64,000 nt of DNA from an uncultured Clostridia bacterium. Its GTDB lineage: Bacteria > Bacillota > Clostridia > Christensenellales > CAAEEZ01. The stretch's first letter is position 1, and every line of letters starts with the position of its first letter. The notes under the pieces are model-generated. The model worked only from the letters and a program-made list of their open reading frames with translations, ran no database searches and was not told the origin of the DNA. Below are positions 1 to 8,393 of this stretch, one piece after another. The position numbers were made by a program, and so were the translations under genes. Where the stretch lies: NCBI GenBank assembly GCA_934365195.1, contig CAKRNA010000002.1, forward strand, positions 62,001-126,000, read 5' to 3'.

Positions 1-40
1 GCACTAAACGAATAAATAATAGTTAAAAAATACTTAAAAA

Positions 41-76
41 GGCGGGTTTTTTATTGTAAAAAACTCGCTTTTATGT
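41..76 (+). terminator. Hairpin with T-rich flank, probable terminator of the upstream unit
   Basis: The arm GGCGGGTTTTTTA (41-53) pairs with TAAAAAACTCGCTT (57-70) with one or two wobbles, leaving a short loop and a T-rich tail. It most likely ends a gene lying before the window. The A/T-rich arms would let it act on both strands. Confidence 0.5.
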
Positions 77-145
77 TATTATATATAATTGAAATATATT
101 ATAATCGCTATTTGTTGCGATTTTTGTTATAAGAGGTTGGAAAAT

Positions 146-1447
146 ATGTTTTACAATGAAAAAATTGAAACCATGGGGCGTGAAGAAATGAGCAAATTGC
201 AATTAGAAAGATTGCAAAATATCGTGAAATACGCTTACGAAAGGGTTGATTTTTACCGTAAAAAATTTGATGCAATAGGACTTAAACCAGAAGATATCAA
301 GACGCTTGACGATATTAGGAAAATTCCTTTTACCGAAAAGAGCGACCTTAGGGATAATTATCCGTACGGGCTTGTTGCCGTGAATATGGACGACACCGTT
401 AGAATACACGCAAGTAGCGGTACGAGTGGTAAGCCTACCGTCGTTGTGTACACTCAAAAGGACCTTGATATGTGGTCAGAGAACGTGGCAAGAATCGTTA
501 CTGCCGCCGGCGTAACAAAGAAGGACATCGTTCAAATCAGTTTTGGTTACGGCTTATTTACCGGCGCATTAGGTCTTCATCAAGGGCTGGAAAAGGTGGG
601 AGCAACCGTAGTTCCTGCATCTAGCGGAAACACCGAAAGACAATGTATGCTACTAAAAGACCTAGGCGTAACAGGGCTTGTTGCAACTCCGTCTTACGCT
701 ATGTACATTGCCGAAACCTTGGAAAAATTAGGATACGACAAAAAAGATATAAAACTAAAATACGGCTTGTTCGGTAGCGAGGCTTGTAGCCAAGAAATGA
801 GGGTGGAACTTCAAAAGAAACTAGGCGTATTTGCCACCGATAACTACGGACTAAGCGAAATAATAGGCCCCGGCGTATCGGGAGAATGCGAGTTTAAGTG
901 CGGTATGCACATAAACGAGGATCACTTCTACCCTGAGGTACTTAACTCTGAAACCATGCAGCCCGTTGAGGACGGTGAACTTGGCGAACTTGTAATCACC
1001 ACCTTGACCAAAGAGGGTATGCCTGTGCTTAGGTATAGAACTAAGGATATCACCAGCCTAGACCATTCGCCTTGCGAGTGCGGTAGGACGCTAGTTAGAA
1101 TGGGCAGAATAAGAGGCAGGGTGGACGATATGCTTATTATTCGTGGCGTAAACGTATTCCCAAGCCAAATCGAAGGCGTGCTAATGGAAATGCCTGAGGT
1201 TGGTAACGGCTACGAAATAGTGGTATACAGAGAGGGTTGCGCCGATAAACTCGAAGTAAGGGTGGAGGTTGCTGACGAAAATCTAATTACCGATTACCAC
1301 AAGTTAGAGCAACTACAAGAAAAGATTAAAAAGAATTTAAGAGTAGTTCTTCAAATAGATGCAATCGTAAAACTTGTTGAACCGCAATCTTTAAAGAGAT
1401 TTGAGGGAAAAGCAAAAAGAGTAACGGACTTAAGAAATATTTATTAA
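146..1447 (+). CDS. paaK: Phenylacetate-CoA ligase (aryl-CoA ligase), first paralogue
   Basis: ATP-dependent ligase of the adenylate-forming family that makes the CoA thioester of phenylacetate or a related aryl acid in the cytoplasm. The 433-residue protein has the AMP-binding loop SSGTSGKPT near residue 90, DNYGLSE mid-protein, and the C-terminal hinge region RGVNVFPSQIE followed by a GKAKRV lysine motif typical of PaaK. I start at ATG 146 because GAGG lies 13 nt upstream and the resulting N-terminus (MFYNEKIETM) matches the second paralogue at 3759; an in-frame ATG at 89 would add 19 unmatched residues. It is followed by iorAB, so the likely job is linking aryl-2-oxoacid oxidation to free aryl acid and ATP, or the reverse. 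The exact aryl substrate is not readable from sequence. Confidence 0.93.
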   Translation: MFYNEKIETMGREEMSKLQLERLQNIVKYAYERVDFYRKKFDAIGLKPEDIKTLDDIRKIPFTEKSDLRDNYPYGLVAVNMDDTVRIHASSGTSGKPTVVVYTQKDLDMWSENVARIVTAAGVTKKDIVQISFGYGLFTGALGLHQGLEKVGATVVPASSGNTERQCMLLKDLGVTGLVATPSYAMYIAETLEKLGYDKKDIKLKYGLFGSEACSQEMRVELQKKLGVFATDNYGLSEIIGPGVSGECEFKCGMHINEDHFYPEVLNSETMQPVEDGELGELVITTLTKEGMPVLRYRTKDITSLDHSPCECGRTLVRMGRIRGRVDDMLIIRGVNVFPSQIEGVLMEMPEVGNGYEIVVYREGCADKLEVRVEVADENLITDYHKLEQLQEKIKKNLRVVLQIDAIVKLVEPQSLKRFEGKAKRVTDLRNIY

Positions 1448-1456
1448 GAGGTATAT

Positions 1457-3175
1457 ATGAAAAAACTTTTACTAGGAAATGAGGCTATTGCAAGGGGCGT
1501 TTACGAGGCGGGTGTCACCGTAGCAAGCGCTTACCCGGGTACTCCTAGCACCGAGATAAGCGAAAATTTGGTACAGTACGACGAAGTGTACTGCGAATGG
1601 GCGCCAAACGAGAAAGTTGCTATGGAAGTAGCGGTAGGAGCGTCTATTGCAGGCGCAAGAAGTTTGGCTTGTATGAAACACGTTGGTGTGAACGTTGCGG
1701 CTGACCCGCTTTTTACGTTTAGTTACACCGGTGTAAACGGCGGTATGGTGCTAGTTGTAGCGGACGATCCCGGAATGCACTCTTCTCAAAACGAGCAAGA
1801 CAGCAGGTTTTACGCACGCTCTGCGCATATTCCTATGCTTGAACCGAGCGACAGCCAAGAATGTAAGGACTTTATAAAGATTGCTTACGAACTTAGCGAA
1901 AAATACGATACACCTATTATGCTACGTACAACCACTAGGGTGGCTCACTCTCAATCTTTCGTAACTTTTGAAGATAGGAAAGAGGTTGCGCTTAAAGACT
2001 ACGTAAAGGACGTAACCAAGTACGCTATGATGCCTGCAAGCGCAATAGCAAGGCACAAAGTAGTGGAGCAAAGGGAAAACTTACTTAAAGAGGACTGCAA
2101 CGACCTAAGCATAAACGTTGAGGAAATCAACGACACTAGCCTAGGTATCGTATGTAGCGGCGTAGAGTACGAGTACGTAAAAGAGGCTATGCCAAACGCA
2201 TCGGTATTTAAACTTGGTATGGTATATCCTATCCCGCTAAAAAGATTAAAAGAGTTCAGCAAGAAAGTGGACAGACTAGTAGTGGTTGAAAGTCTAGAAC
2301 CGTTCTTTGAAAATCAACTTAAAGCAAACGGTATCGAGTGCGAGGGCAAAAACCTATTCTCACTTCAAGGCGAATTAAGCGTTGCGATTATCAAAAAAGC
2401 GTTTATAGGCGAGGAAACGGGCAAGAAGGTAGAAAACTTGCCAAATCGTCCGCCTGTAATGTGCGCAGGCTGTCCGCATAGGGGCGTGTTCTACGTGCTT
2501 AACAAACTTAAAAAGACGGTGTGTGCCGATATAGGCTGCTATACCTTAGGCGCACAACCTCCGCTATCTGCCGTAGACACGGTGGTATGTATGGGAGCAA
2601 GCCTAGGAGTAGGTCAAGGCTTCGAGCACGCTAGGGGTAAGGATTACGCTAAGAAAGTGGTATCCGTTATCGGTGACTCTACGTTTGTTCACAGCGGTAT
2701 TACAGGTTTAATCAATGCGGTTTACAACAAGACGAACACTACTTTGATTATCCTAGACAACTCTACCACAGGTATGACAGGCCACCAAGACCATCCGGCA
2801 ACAGGCATCACCTTAAAGGGCGAAACCACCAAGAGATTACTGCTTGACGACCTTGTAAAAAGTTGCGGTGTGGACGACTTGCATATTGTGGACGCTTACG
2901 ATATGGCTGCCGTTGAAAATGCAATTAAGTCGGCTTGCGATTACGAGGGCGTTTCGGTAATAATTGCACAAAGACCTTGCGTACTTAAAATTAAAATGGC
3001 GCTACCTACATATAAAATAGACAACTGCAAAAACTGTGGTATGTGTATGAAGATAGGTTGCCCTGCAATCTCTAAGGACGGTAAGAGAGCCGTTATAAAC
3101 CCGGTACAATGCGTTGGTTGTGGTCTTTGTACTCAAATGTGCAAATTCGGTTGCATTAAACAGGAGGAGAAGTAA
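1457..3175 (+). CDS. iorA: Indolepyruvate ferredoxin oxidoreductase, alpha subunit
   Basis: Large TPP-dependent subunit of IOR, which oxidatively decarboxylates aryl-pyruvates (from Trp, Phe, Tyr transamination) to aryl-acetyl-CoA and reduces ferredoxin. The 572 residues hold an N-terminal pyrimidine-binding domain, a TPP-binding stretch with GDSTFVHSG and NSTTGMTGHQ, and two C-terminal 4Fe-4S motifs, CKNCGMCMKIGC and CVGCGLCTQMC. Length fits the family. An AGAGG ribosome site precedes ATG 1457. It abuts iorB with no gap and lies between two PaaK ligases, an arrangement known in anaerobic archaea and Clostridia that degrade or make aromatic amino acids. Confidence 0.95.
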   Translation: MKKLLLGNEAIARGVYEAGVTVASAYPGTPSTEISENLVQYDEVYCEWAPNEKVAMEVAVGASIAGARSLACMKHVGVNVAADPLFTFSYTGVNGGMVLVVADDPGMHSSQNEQDSRFYARSAHIPMLEPSDSQECKDFIKIAYELSEKYDTPIMLRTTTRVAHSQSFVTFEDRKEVALKDYVKDVTKYAMMPASAIARHKVVEQRENLLKEDCNDLSINVEEINDTSLGIVCSGVEYEYVKEAMPNASVFKLGMVYPIPLKRLKEFSKKVDRLVVVESLEPFFENQLKANGIECEGKNLFSLQGELSVAIIKKAFIGEETGKKVENLPNRPPVMCAGCPHRGVFYVLNKLKKTVCADIGCYTLGAQPPLSAVDTVVCMGASLGVGQGFEHARGKDYAKKVVSVIGDSTFVHSGITGLINAVYNKTNTTLIILDNSTTGMTGHQDHPATGITLKGETTKRLLLDDLVKSCGVDDLHIVDAYDMAAVENAIKSACDYEGVSVIIAQRPCVLKIKMALPTYKIDNCKNCGMCMKIGCPAISKDGKRAVINPVQCVGCGLCTQMCKFGCIKQEEK

Positions 3176-3739
3176 ATGAATATACTAATAGTTGGTGTAG
3201 GCGGACAAGGTACTTTGCTTGCTAGCCGTGTGCTAGGCGGTCTTGCCGATATTAAGGGGCTTGATTGTAAACTTAGCGAAGTGCACGGTATGAGCCAAAG
3301 AGGTGGTAGCGTAGTTACTCACGTAAAATTAGCAGAAAAGGTTTATTCTCCTATTATTGCAGAGGGTGATGCGGATATTATTTTGTCTTTTGAAGAGTTA
3401 GAGGCAATTAGGTGGCAACACTTTTTAAAAAAGGACGGCGTAATAGTCGTAAACAGCCAAGTAATTCCTCCTATGCCTGTAATTATAGGCAAAATGGAGT
3501 ATCCGGAGGGTATAATCGAAAAGATTGAAGAGTTAGGCAAAAAAGTAGTCACCGTGGACGCACTTAAAATTGCAGAGGAAATAGGTAATCCAAAGACGGC
3601 TAACGTGGTTATGCTTGGCGTACTAGGAAAAAGGCTAAATATCGACTTTGAAGATATGAAAAAGGCACTTCTTCTTACCGTGAAACCAAAGTTTGCCGAT
3701 ATCAACGTAATCGCACTAGAAAGAGGATATAACTACTAA
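3176..3739 (+). CDS. iorB: Indolepyruvate ferredoxin oxidoreductase, beta subunit
   Basis: Small gamma-type subunit of IOR. The 187-residue protein begins with GVGGQGTLLASRVL and continues with EVHGMSQRGGSV, both hallmarks of the POR/KOR gamma domain. It works as a heterodimer with IorA. The start codon follows the iorA stop directly, and AGGAGGAGA lies at the end of iorA, so the two are translated together. Confidence 0.95.
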   Translation: MNILIVGVGGQGTLLASRVLGGLADIKGLDCKLSEVHGMSQRGGSVVTHVKLAEKVYSPIIAEGDADIILSFEELEAIRWQHFLKKDGVIVVNSQVIPPMPVIIGKMEYPEGIIEKIEELGKKVVTVDALKIAEEIGNPKTANVVMLGVLGKRLNIDFEDMKKALLLTVKPKFADINVIALERGYNY

Positions 3740-3758
3740 ACTCATAAAGAGAGGGTTT

Positions 3759-5078
3759 ATGAAATACTACAACAAAGAAATCGAAACTATGAATAGAGAG
3801 CAACTGAGAGAGTTGCAAAGCAAAAGATTAGCGGACGTAGTAAAAAGGGTGTACGAAAACGTGCCTTATTATAGGGCTAAAATGGACGCAATAGGGCTTA
3901 AACCCGAGGATATTAAGTCCATTGACGACATTACAAAACTTCCTTACACCGAAAAGCACGACCTAAGGGCGAATTATCCGTTCGGTTTGTTTGCTACCGA
4001 TAAGAAAAATATCGTAAGGATACACGCAAGTAGCGGTACTACGGGTAAACTTACCGTGGTTGGCTACACCAAGCGTGATATTGAGGACTGGTCGGAGTGC
4101 GTTGCAAGGTCGCTTGCTATGGCAGGGCTTGACGAAAACGACGTTATCCATAATTCTTACGGCTACGGCTTGTTTACAGGTGGCTTAGGCTTGCATTACG
4201 GCGCTGAAAAACTGGGCGCAGCAGTTGTTCCTTGCTCAACGGGTAACACTCAACGTCAACTAATGCTAATGAAAGATTTTGGAGCAACTGCTTTGTGCTG
4301 TACTCCGTCGTACGCAACCTACCTTGCTGAAGAAATCGAAAAGCAAGGCTACGACATAAACGACTTTTCGCTTAGGGTGGCAATCTTTGGCGCAGAGCCG
4401 TGGACGGAGGCAATGCGTGACAGAATTGAAAAGGACTTGCACGTAAAGGCGTTTAATATCTACGGGCTTAGCGAAATAAGTGGACCGGGAGTTGCGATGG
4501 AATGCGAAGAAAGGGCAGGCTCGCACGTATTCGAGGACTTGTTTTATCCTGAAATTGTGGATACGGTTACCTTAGAGCCTGTTAAGGACGGCGAAAAAGG
4601 TGAACTTGTGTTTACCACGCTAAACAAAGAGGGCATTCCTCTAATTAGGTACAGGACTAGGGATATTACATCGATTACGCACGAAAAATGTAAGTGCGGC
4701 AGAGAGTTTGCAAGAATATCTAGGCTGGAGGGAAGAAGCGACGATATGCTTATTATCCGTGGCGTAAACGTATTCCCAAGCCAAATCGAAACGGTACTAC
4801 TAAAACTTGGCGAATATATTGCTCCGCAATACCAAGTTATCGTGGACAGAGTGGGCTCGCTTGACGTAATGGAAATTCAAGTGGAACTAAAAGAGGAAAT
4901 GTTCTCTGACGAAATTAAGAAGATAGAGACGATACAAAAACAACTTGCCCAAGATATGCAATCCAGCATAGGAATATCGGCAAAAATCACTCTTGTATCG
5001 CCGTCGTCACTTCCAAGAACGGACGGGAAAGCAAAACGTGTAATAGATTTAAGAAATAAGGAGGGAATATTATGTTAG
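3759..5078 (+). CDS. paaK: Phenylacetate-CoA ligase, second paralogue
   Basis: Second aryl-CoA ligase of the operon, 439 residues, with SSGTTGKLT (AMP-binding loop), NIYGLSEISGPG, the shared RGVNVFPSQIE segment and C-terminal GKAKRV. It is clearly related to the gene at 146 but diverged through the N-terminal substrate-binding domain, so the two may differ in aryl acid preference; that is inference. GAGAGGG precedes ATG 3759. Its last codons overlap the ACT-domain gene by 7 nt, placing all five genes in one transcript. Confidence 0.93.
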   Translation: MKYYNKEIETMNREQLRELQSKRLADVVKRVYENVPYYRAKMDAIGLKPEDIKSIDDITKLPYTEKHDLRANYPFGLFATDKKNIVRIHASSGTTGKLTVVGYTKRDIEDWSECVARSLAMAGLDENDVIHNSYGYGLFTGGLGLHYGAEKLGAAVVPCSTGNTQRQLMLMKDFGATALCCTPSYATYLAEEIEKQGYDINDFSLRVAIFGAEPWTEAMRDRIEKDLHVKAFNIYGLSEISGPGVAMECEERAGSHVFEDLFYPEIVDTVTLEPVKDGEKGELVFTTLNKEGIPLIRYRTRDITSITHEKCKCGREFARISRLEGRSDDMLIIRGVNVFPSQIETVLLKLGEYIAPQYQVIVDRVGSLDVMEIQVELKEEMFSDEIKKIETIQKQLAQDMQSSIGISAKITLVSPSSLPRTDGKAKRVIDLRNKEGILC

Positions 5079-5497
5079 TAAATCAATTAGCAGTATTTTT
5101 GGAAAATAAAAAGGGCAGATTATACAGCCTAACCGCAACTCTTGCTGAAAATAAAATCGACCTAATCGCAATGAGTATTGCCGATACTAAGGAATACGGA
5201 ATAGTAAGGCTTATTACTAGCGACAACAAAAAGGCGGTTGCTTGCCTAAAAGACGCCGGTTTTGTGGTTACTAATAACGATATGATAGGCATCGAGGTTG
5301 AGGATAAGCCGGGCGGACTTGCAGAAGTTCTTAAAGAAGTTGAAAAATGCAATATCGACATTGAATATTTGTACTCTTTTGCAAGAACCAAGCAAGGCAA
5401 AGCAATCATTTTGTTCAAGGCTGATAAGCCGGACGAAACCATAGAGATTTTGAAAAACAACGCTAACGTAAAACTAATATCTTCAATGGTAGACTAA
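5072..5497 (+). CDS. Tandem ACT-domain protein of the IOR/PaaK operon
   Basis: A 141-residue protein made of two ACT domains with no catalytic domain: the first starts QLAVFLENKKGRLYSLTATLAENKID, the second IGIEVEDKPGGLAEVLKEVEKCNID (both quoted in part). ACT domains bind amino acids and act as allosteric or sensory modules. Position at the end of an aryl-pyruvate operon suggests sensing of an aromatic amino acid or aryl product; this is inference, and the ligand cannot be read. ATG 5072 overlaps the end of the second paaK. Similar stand-alone ACT proteins follow paaK/ior genes in other anaerobes. Confidence 0.85.
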   Translation: MLVNQLAVFLENKKGRLYSLTATLAENKIDLIAMSIADTKEYGIVRLITSDNKKAVACLKDAGFVVTNNDMIGIEVEDKPGGLAEVLKEVEKCNIDIEYLYSFARTKQGKAIILFKADKPDETIEILKNNANVKLISSMVD

Positions 5498-5512
5498 TTT
5501 TAAGTAATTAAG

Positions 5513-5537
5513 AGGACGCAATTTGCGTCCTTTTTTG
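5513..5537 (+). terminator. Rho-independent terminator of the IOR/PaaK operon
   Basis: AGGACGC (5513-5519) pairs with GCGTCCT (5525-5531) around a 5-nt AATTT loop and is followed by a T-run. It lies 16 nt after the ACT gene and closes the operon. Confidence 0.9.
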
Positions 5538-5640
5538 TTTTAATGGCGAAAATGATTTTAATAGATACTAAAAAAGTCGCTAACTATTGAGGTTTTATAT
5601 TTAATATTTACTTGGTGGGTGAGAGTTGGTACTATTACTC

Positions 5641-5670
5641 TTGCTTTTTATTTGAATAATTGCGTAGAAT
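5641..5670 (+). promoter_or_regulatory. Candidate SigA promoter for the alanine racemase-like gene
   Basis: TTGCTT (5641-5646), an 18-nt spacer and TAGAAT (5665-5670) resemble a vegetative promoter. It would give a leader of about 87 nt before the TTG start at 5764. The stretch 5538-5640 before it holds nothing I recognise. Confidence 0.45.
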
Positions 5671-5763
5671 AGGTTTTGTAATTTGTTTTTTATGATTTTT
5701 TCGTTATATTATCAAAAAATAATTCGTATCGCATATATTACTTTGAGGTGGATTATCGAAAAT

Positions 5764-6819
5764 TTGGTAAAAGAAGTAGACGTTAGCAAGATTATAAACA
5801 ACGTAAAAGTAATAAAAGAGCGGACGAAAAGTAAGTTGATTATGGTAAGCAAGGCGAACTTTTATTCGCTGGGTAATTTGGCGTGCTACGTTGACGGGTA
5901 CGTAGACGGGTACGCTGTTTTTAACGTGGAAGAGGGCGAAAGATTAAGAAAACATACAAAGAAAAGCATATTAGTTTTTAACGCAAAAGAAAGCGAAATA
6001 GATAAAGTGATTGACAACGATTTAGAGGTAAATTTTTGTAAACCAAGTATTCTTATGCTTGCAAACGAAATGGCAAAATATAAGAATAAGTTTGTAAGCG
6101 TGCATATCCCCGTAGATACGGGAATGAATAGGTTTGGTATTAAAAATAAAAATGAGTTAGATAGCGTTACAAAACTAATTAGTAGCCTAACAAGAGTAAA
6201 AGTTAAGGGCGTATATACTCATTTATTTAGCACTAATAAAGATATAATATGTAAGCAATTAGCGGTGTTTGACGAGTTTTGCGGCGTTATTGAGAGGTAT
6301 AACAAAAAATTAGAAAAGCACGTAGTGTCGTCTTTGGAAATTGACAAAATACCTAATAATTATTATTACGATTACGTAAGGATAGGTATCGGCTGCTACT
6401 CAAAGACGATAGAAAACACAAAAGATGCAGTAAGTATTTATGGCAATATATTAGAAATTAAAGAGGTAAAAAAGAGCGAGAGCGTAGGCTATGAAAACGG
6501 GTACACGGCAAGGTCTAACGTAAAAATTGCGGTGGTATCAGGCGGATATTTTGACGGTGTAAGTAGCGGTTTTAAGGGTAAAACAGCATGCGTAAATCAC
6601 AAAAAAGTCAGGATAATATCCTCGCCTTGTATGGACGTGTTTTTTGTGGACGTAACGGGTGTTAAATGTGAAATCGGCGACAAAGTTTACCTTGTAAATA
6701 GTAATGAAGGGCTAAGTATTAACAAAGTTTGTAAAGCGCTAAACGTATCAATGCACGAATTACTGGTGGGTTTTAACGGTAGAACGAAGATAAATTACGA
6801 AAATATTAGCGATTTATAG
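5764..6819 (+). CDS. alr: Alanine racemase-family PLP enzyme
   Basis: Fold-type III PLP enzyme, expected to interconvert L- and D-alanine for peptidoglycan. The TIM-barrel half carries the PLP lysine in MVSKANFYS and the DTGMNRFG motif; the C-terminal beta domain carries GYENGYTA (position of the catalytic Tyr), GGYFDG and the CMD segment. I choose TTG 5764 (351 residues) with GAGGTG 14-19 nt upstream; no good ATG exists in frame near the conserved start, and an earlier ATG at 5683 would add hydrophobic residues foreign to the family. Odd points: the lysine segment reads SKANFYSLGN rather than the usual VKANAYGHG, and VDGY is doubled by a 12-bp tandem repeat (5890-5913). A diverged amino-acid racemase is the main alternative. 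Confidence 0.75.
   Translation: MVKEVDVSKIINNVKVIKERTKSKLIMVSKANFYSLGNLACYVDGYVDGYAVFNVEEGERLRKHTKKSILVFNAKESEIDKVIDNDLEVNFCKPSILMLANEMAKYKNKFVSVHIPVDTGMNRFGIKNKNELDSVTKLISSLTRVKVKGVYTHLFSTNKDIICKQLAVFDEFCGVIERYNKKLEKHVVSSLEIDKIPNNYYYDYVRIGIGCYSKTIENTKDAVSIYGNILEIKEVKKSESVGYENGYTARSNVKIAVVSGGYFDGVSSGFKGKTACVNHKKVRIISSPCMDVFFVDVTGVKCEIGDKVYLVNSNEGLSINKVCKALNVSMHELLVGFNGRTKINYENISDL
5890..5913 (+). repeat. 12-bp in-frame tandem duplication inside alr
   Basis: GTTGACGGGTAC is followed directly by GTAGACGGGTAC, encoding VDGY-VDGY. The second copy continues into the family-typical YAVFNVEEGERLR, so the first copy looks like the extra one. Confidence 0.75.
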
Positions 6820-6848
6820 CAAAAACTAAGAGCGAAAGAAAATATCTA

Positions 6849-6857
6849 TGTTATAAT
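6849..6857 (+). promoter_or_regulatory. Extended -10 promoter placed for a leaderless fthC mRNA
   Basis: TGTTATAAT (within CTATGTTATAAT) is a perfect extended -10 element. The last base of TATAAT is 6857, so transcription is expected near 6863-6865, at the ATG at 6864. No convincing -35 and no ribosome-binding site are present. Confidence 0.6.
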
Positions 6858-6863
6858 AAATAT

Positions 6864-7412
6864 ATGGATAAAAATACTATTAGAAACGAAATGAAAGAAA
6901 AATTAAGCGCACTTACGGAGTTTGAGGTTAGCGAAATGTCCGATAGAATAGTGTCGCATATTATTAAAAGCGACGTATTTAAAAATGCGGATAGCGTGAT
7001 GCTGTTTTGCTCTTTTGGTCACGAGCCGCAAATGGACAGGCTGATTGAGGAGTGTTACAAGCAAGGTAAGAAAGTGTTTTTGCCAACCATTGTGTTTGAC
7101 GAAATTTACCCTGTTCAAACCAACCCAAACACGAAATTTTACGCAGGTAAGTTCAATATTCAAGAGCCGTTTGGCAATATTTACTTTGGCGATATCGACC
7201 TTACTATTATGCCGTTTACCGCTTTTGACCAAAGCCTAAACAGAGTGGGAAAAGGCGGCGGATATTACGACAAATACCTTAAAAATAAAGACACCTTTAA
7301 ACTTGGCGTTGGCTACGATTTTATGCAGGTTGATAGCGTGGATATCGGCGAATACGACGTGAAGTTAGATGGCGTTGCTACTGAAAAGGGGATAATTTAT
7401 GCGGATAATTAG
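6864..7412 (+). CDS. 5-formyltetrahydrofolate cyclo-ligase
   Basis: MTHFS-family enzyme that uses ATP to convert 5-formyl-THF to 5,10-methenyl-THF, recycling folate. The 182 residues contain the N-terminal RNEMKEKLSAL, the IMPFTAFDQSLNRVGKGGGYYD motif (quoted in part) that binds ATP phosphate, and YDKYL. The start ATG has no Shine-Dalgarno sequence and lies at the expected transcription start of an extended -10 promoter. It overlaps rsmD by 14 nt and heads the fthC-rsmD-coaD run, as in other Clostridia. Confidence 0.9.
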   Translation: MDKNTIRNEMKEKLSALTEFEVSEMSDRIVSHIIKSDVFKNADSVMLFCSFGHEPQMDRLIEECYKQGKKVFLPTIVFDEIYPVQTNPNTKFYAGKFNIQEPFGNIYFGDIDLTIMPFTAFDQSLNRVGKGGGYYDKYLKNKDTFKLGVGYDFMQVDSVDIGEYDVKLDGVATEKGIIYADN

Positions 7413-7926
7413 CGGAAATTACCGTGGCAGAAAACTGGAAACGCTGGAGGGAGAGGACACAAGACCTACTACCGATAGGGTGAAGGAAAGCATATTTAAC
7501 CTTATTCAATTCGACGTTAACGGGGCGGTTGTTCTTGACCTGTTTTCAGGCAGCGGAGCGCTAGGGATTGAGGCGCTTTCAAGGGGAGCGAAAGAGGTTG
7601 TTTTTAACGACTTTAATAAAAAAGCGGTGGATATTATCCAAAAAAACCTTAAAGGTATAAAGGGCGAATTTAAAGTGGAAAATTTGCCGTATGGCGAGTT
7701 TTTGAAAAGAAATAGCACGGTTTTTGACCTTGTTTTTCTTGATCCGCCGTACAAAATGGATATTGAGGGCGAAATTCTTGCATATTTTCTTAATAACGGG
7801 CTAAGCAAAAACGGAAAAATCGTGTACGAAAGCGATAGACCGATTAAGATGACGTGCGGGTTTGAGCCTATAAAAGAAAAAAAATACGGTAAAACTTACG
7901 TAACGGTTTTAGGGAGAATTTTATGA
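7399..7926 (+). CDS. rsmD: 16S rRNA (guanine(966)-N(2))-methyltransferase
   Basis: SAM-dependent methyltransferase acting on the 30S head. The 175-residue protein starts MRIISGNYRGRKL and has RVKESIFNLI, the SAM-binding LDLFSGSGALGIEAL and the catalytic DPPY at about residue 115, all diagnostic of RsmD. It begins inside the end of the cyclo-ligase gene and shares an ATGA junction with coaD, so translation is coupled on both sides. Confidence 0.95.
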   Translation: MRIISGNYRGRKLETLEGEDTRPTTDRVKESIFNLIQFDVNGAVVLDLFSGSGALGIEALSRGAKEVVFNDFNKKAVDIIQKNLKGIKGEFKVENLPYGEFLKRNSTVFDLVFLDPPYKMDIEGEILAYFLNNGLSKNGKIVYESDRPIKMTCGFEPIKEKKYGKTYVTVLGRIL

Positions 7927-8393
7927 AAATAGCAGTAGTTACCGGTAGTTTTGATCCTATCTCGATAGGACATTTAGACGTTATTGAAAGGGCAAGCAAA
8001 ATGTTTGACAAATTGTACGTGGTTGCCTTTATCAACGAGAAAAAGCAGTACTTTTTCACCGAAGAACAGCGCCTTGATATGATGAAACTTGCCGTTAAGG
8101 ATATTAAAAACGTAACGTGCGACTTCTCGTCCGGGTTTGCGTGCGATTATTGTCTAAAAGTGGGTGCGCAATGTATGATAAGAGGCGTTAGAAACGTGAA
8201 AGATTACCTTTACGAAGAGGATTTGGCTAAGCAAAACATTGATTTTAAAGGGATAGACACCTTGTTTTTGCTTGCTAATAACAACGTAAATTCTAAGGAT
8301 ATTAGGGAGAAACTTCTTAATGGCGAAAGCGTTAAGGGGCTTGTTCCCGACTCGGTACTTCAATATATAGAAAAACTAAAAGAGGAAAAATAA
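7923..8393 (+). CDS. coaD: Phosphopantetheine adenylyltransferase
   Basis: Fourth step of CoA synthesis: 4'-phosphopantetheine plus ATP gives dephospho-CoA. Usual length (156 residues). Nucleotidyltransferase motifs: GSFDPISIGH (the (T/H)xGH signature), MIRGVRNVKDYLYE and NVNSKDIRE. The usual ISSSLVRE motif is changed to VNSKDIRE, but the Ser and Arg are retained. The rsmD-coaD pairing is conserved widely in Bacillota. Confidence 0.95.
   Translation: MKIAVVTGSFDPISIGHLDVIERASKMFDKLYVVAFINEKKQYFFTEEQRLDMMKLAVKDIKNVTCDFSSGFACDYCLKVGAQCMIRGVRNVKDYLYEEDLAKQNIDFKGIDTLFLLANNNVNSKDIREKLLNGESVKGLVPDSVLQYIEKLKEEK

Noticed and set aside
89..145. N-terminal extension of the first paaK from ATG 89
   Set aside because: The extra 19 residues have no match in the paralogue; GAGG supports ATG 146.
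5580..5660. Possible T-box or riboswitch before alr
   Set aside because: No T-box AGGGTGGNACCGCG element, no terminator pair and no known riboswitch core could be found.
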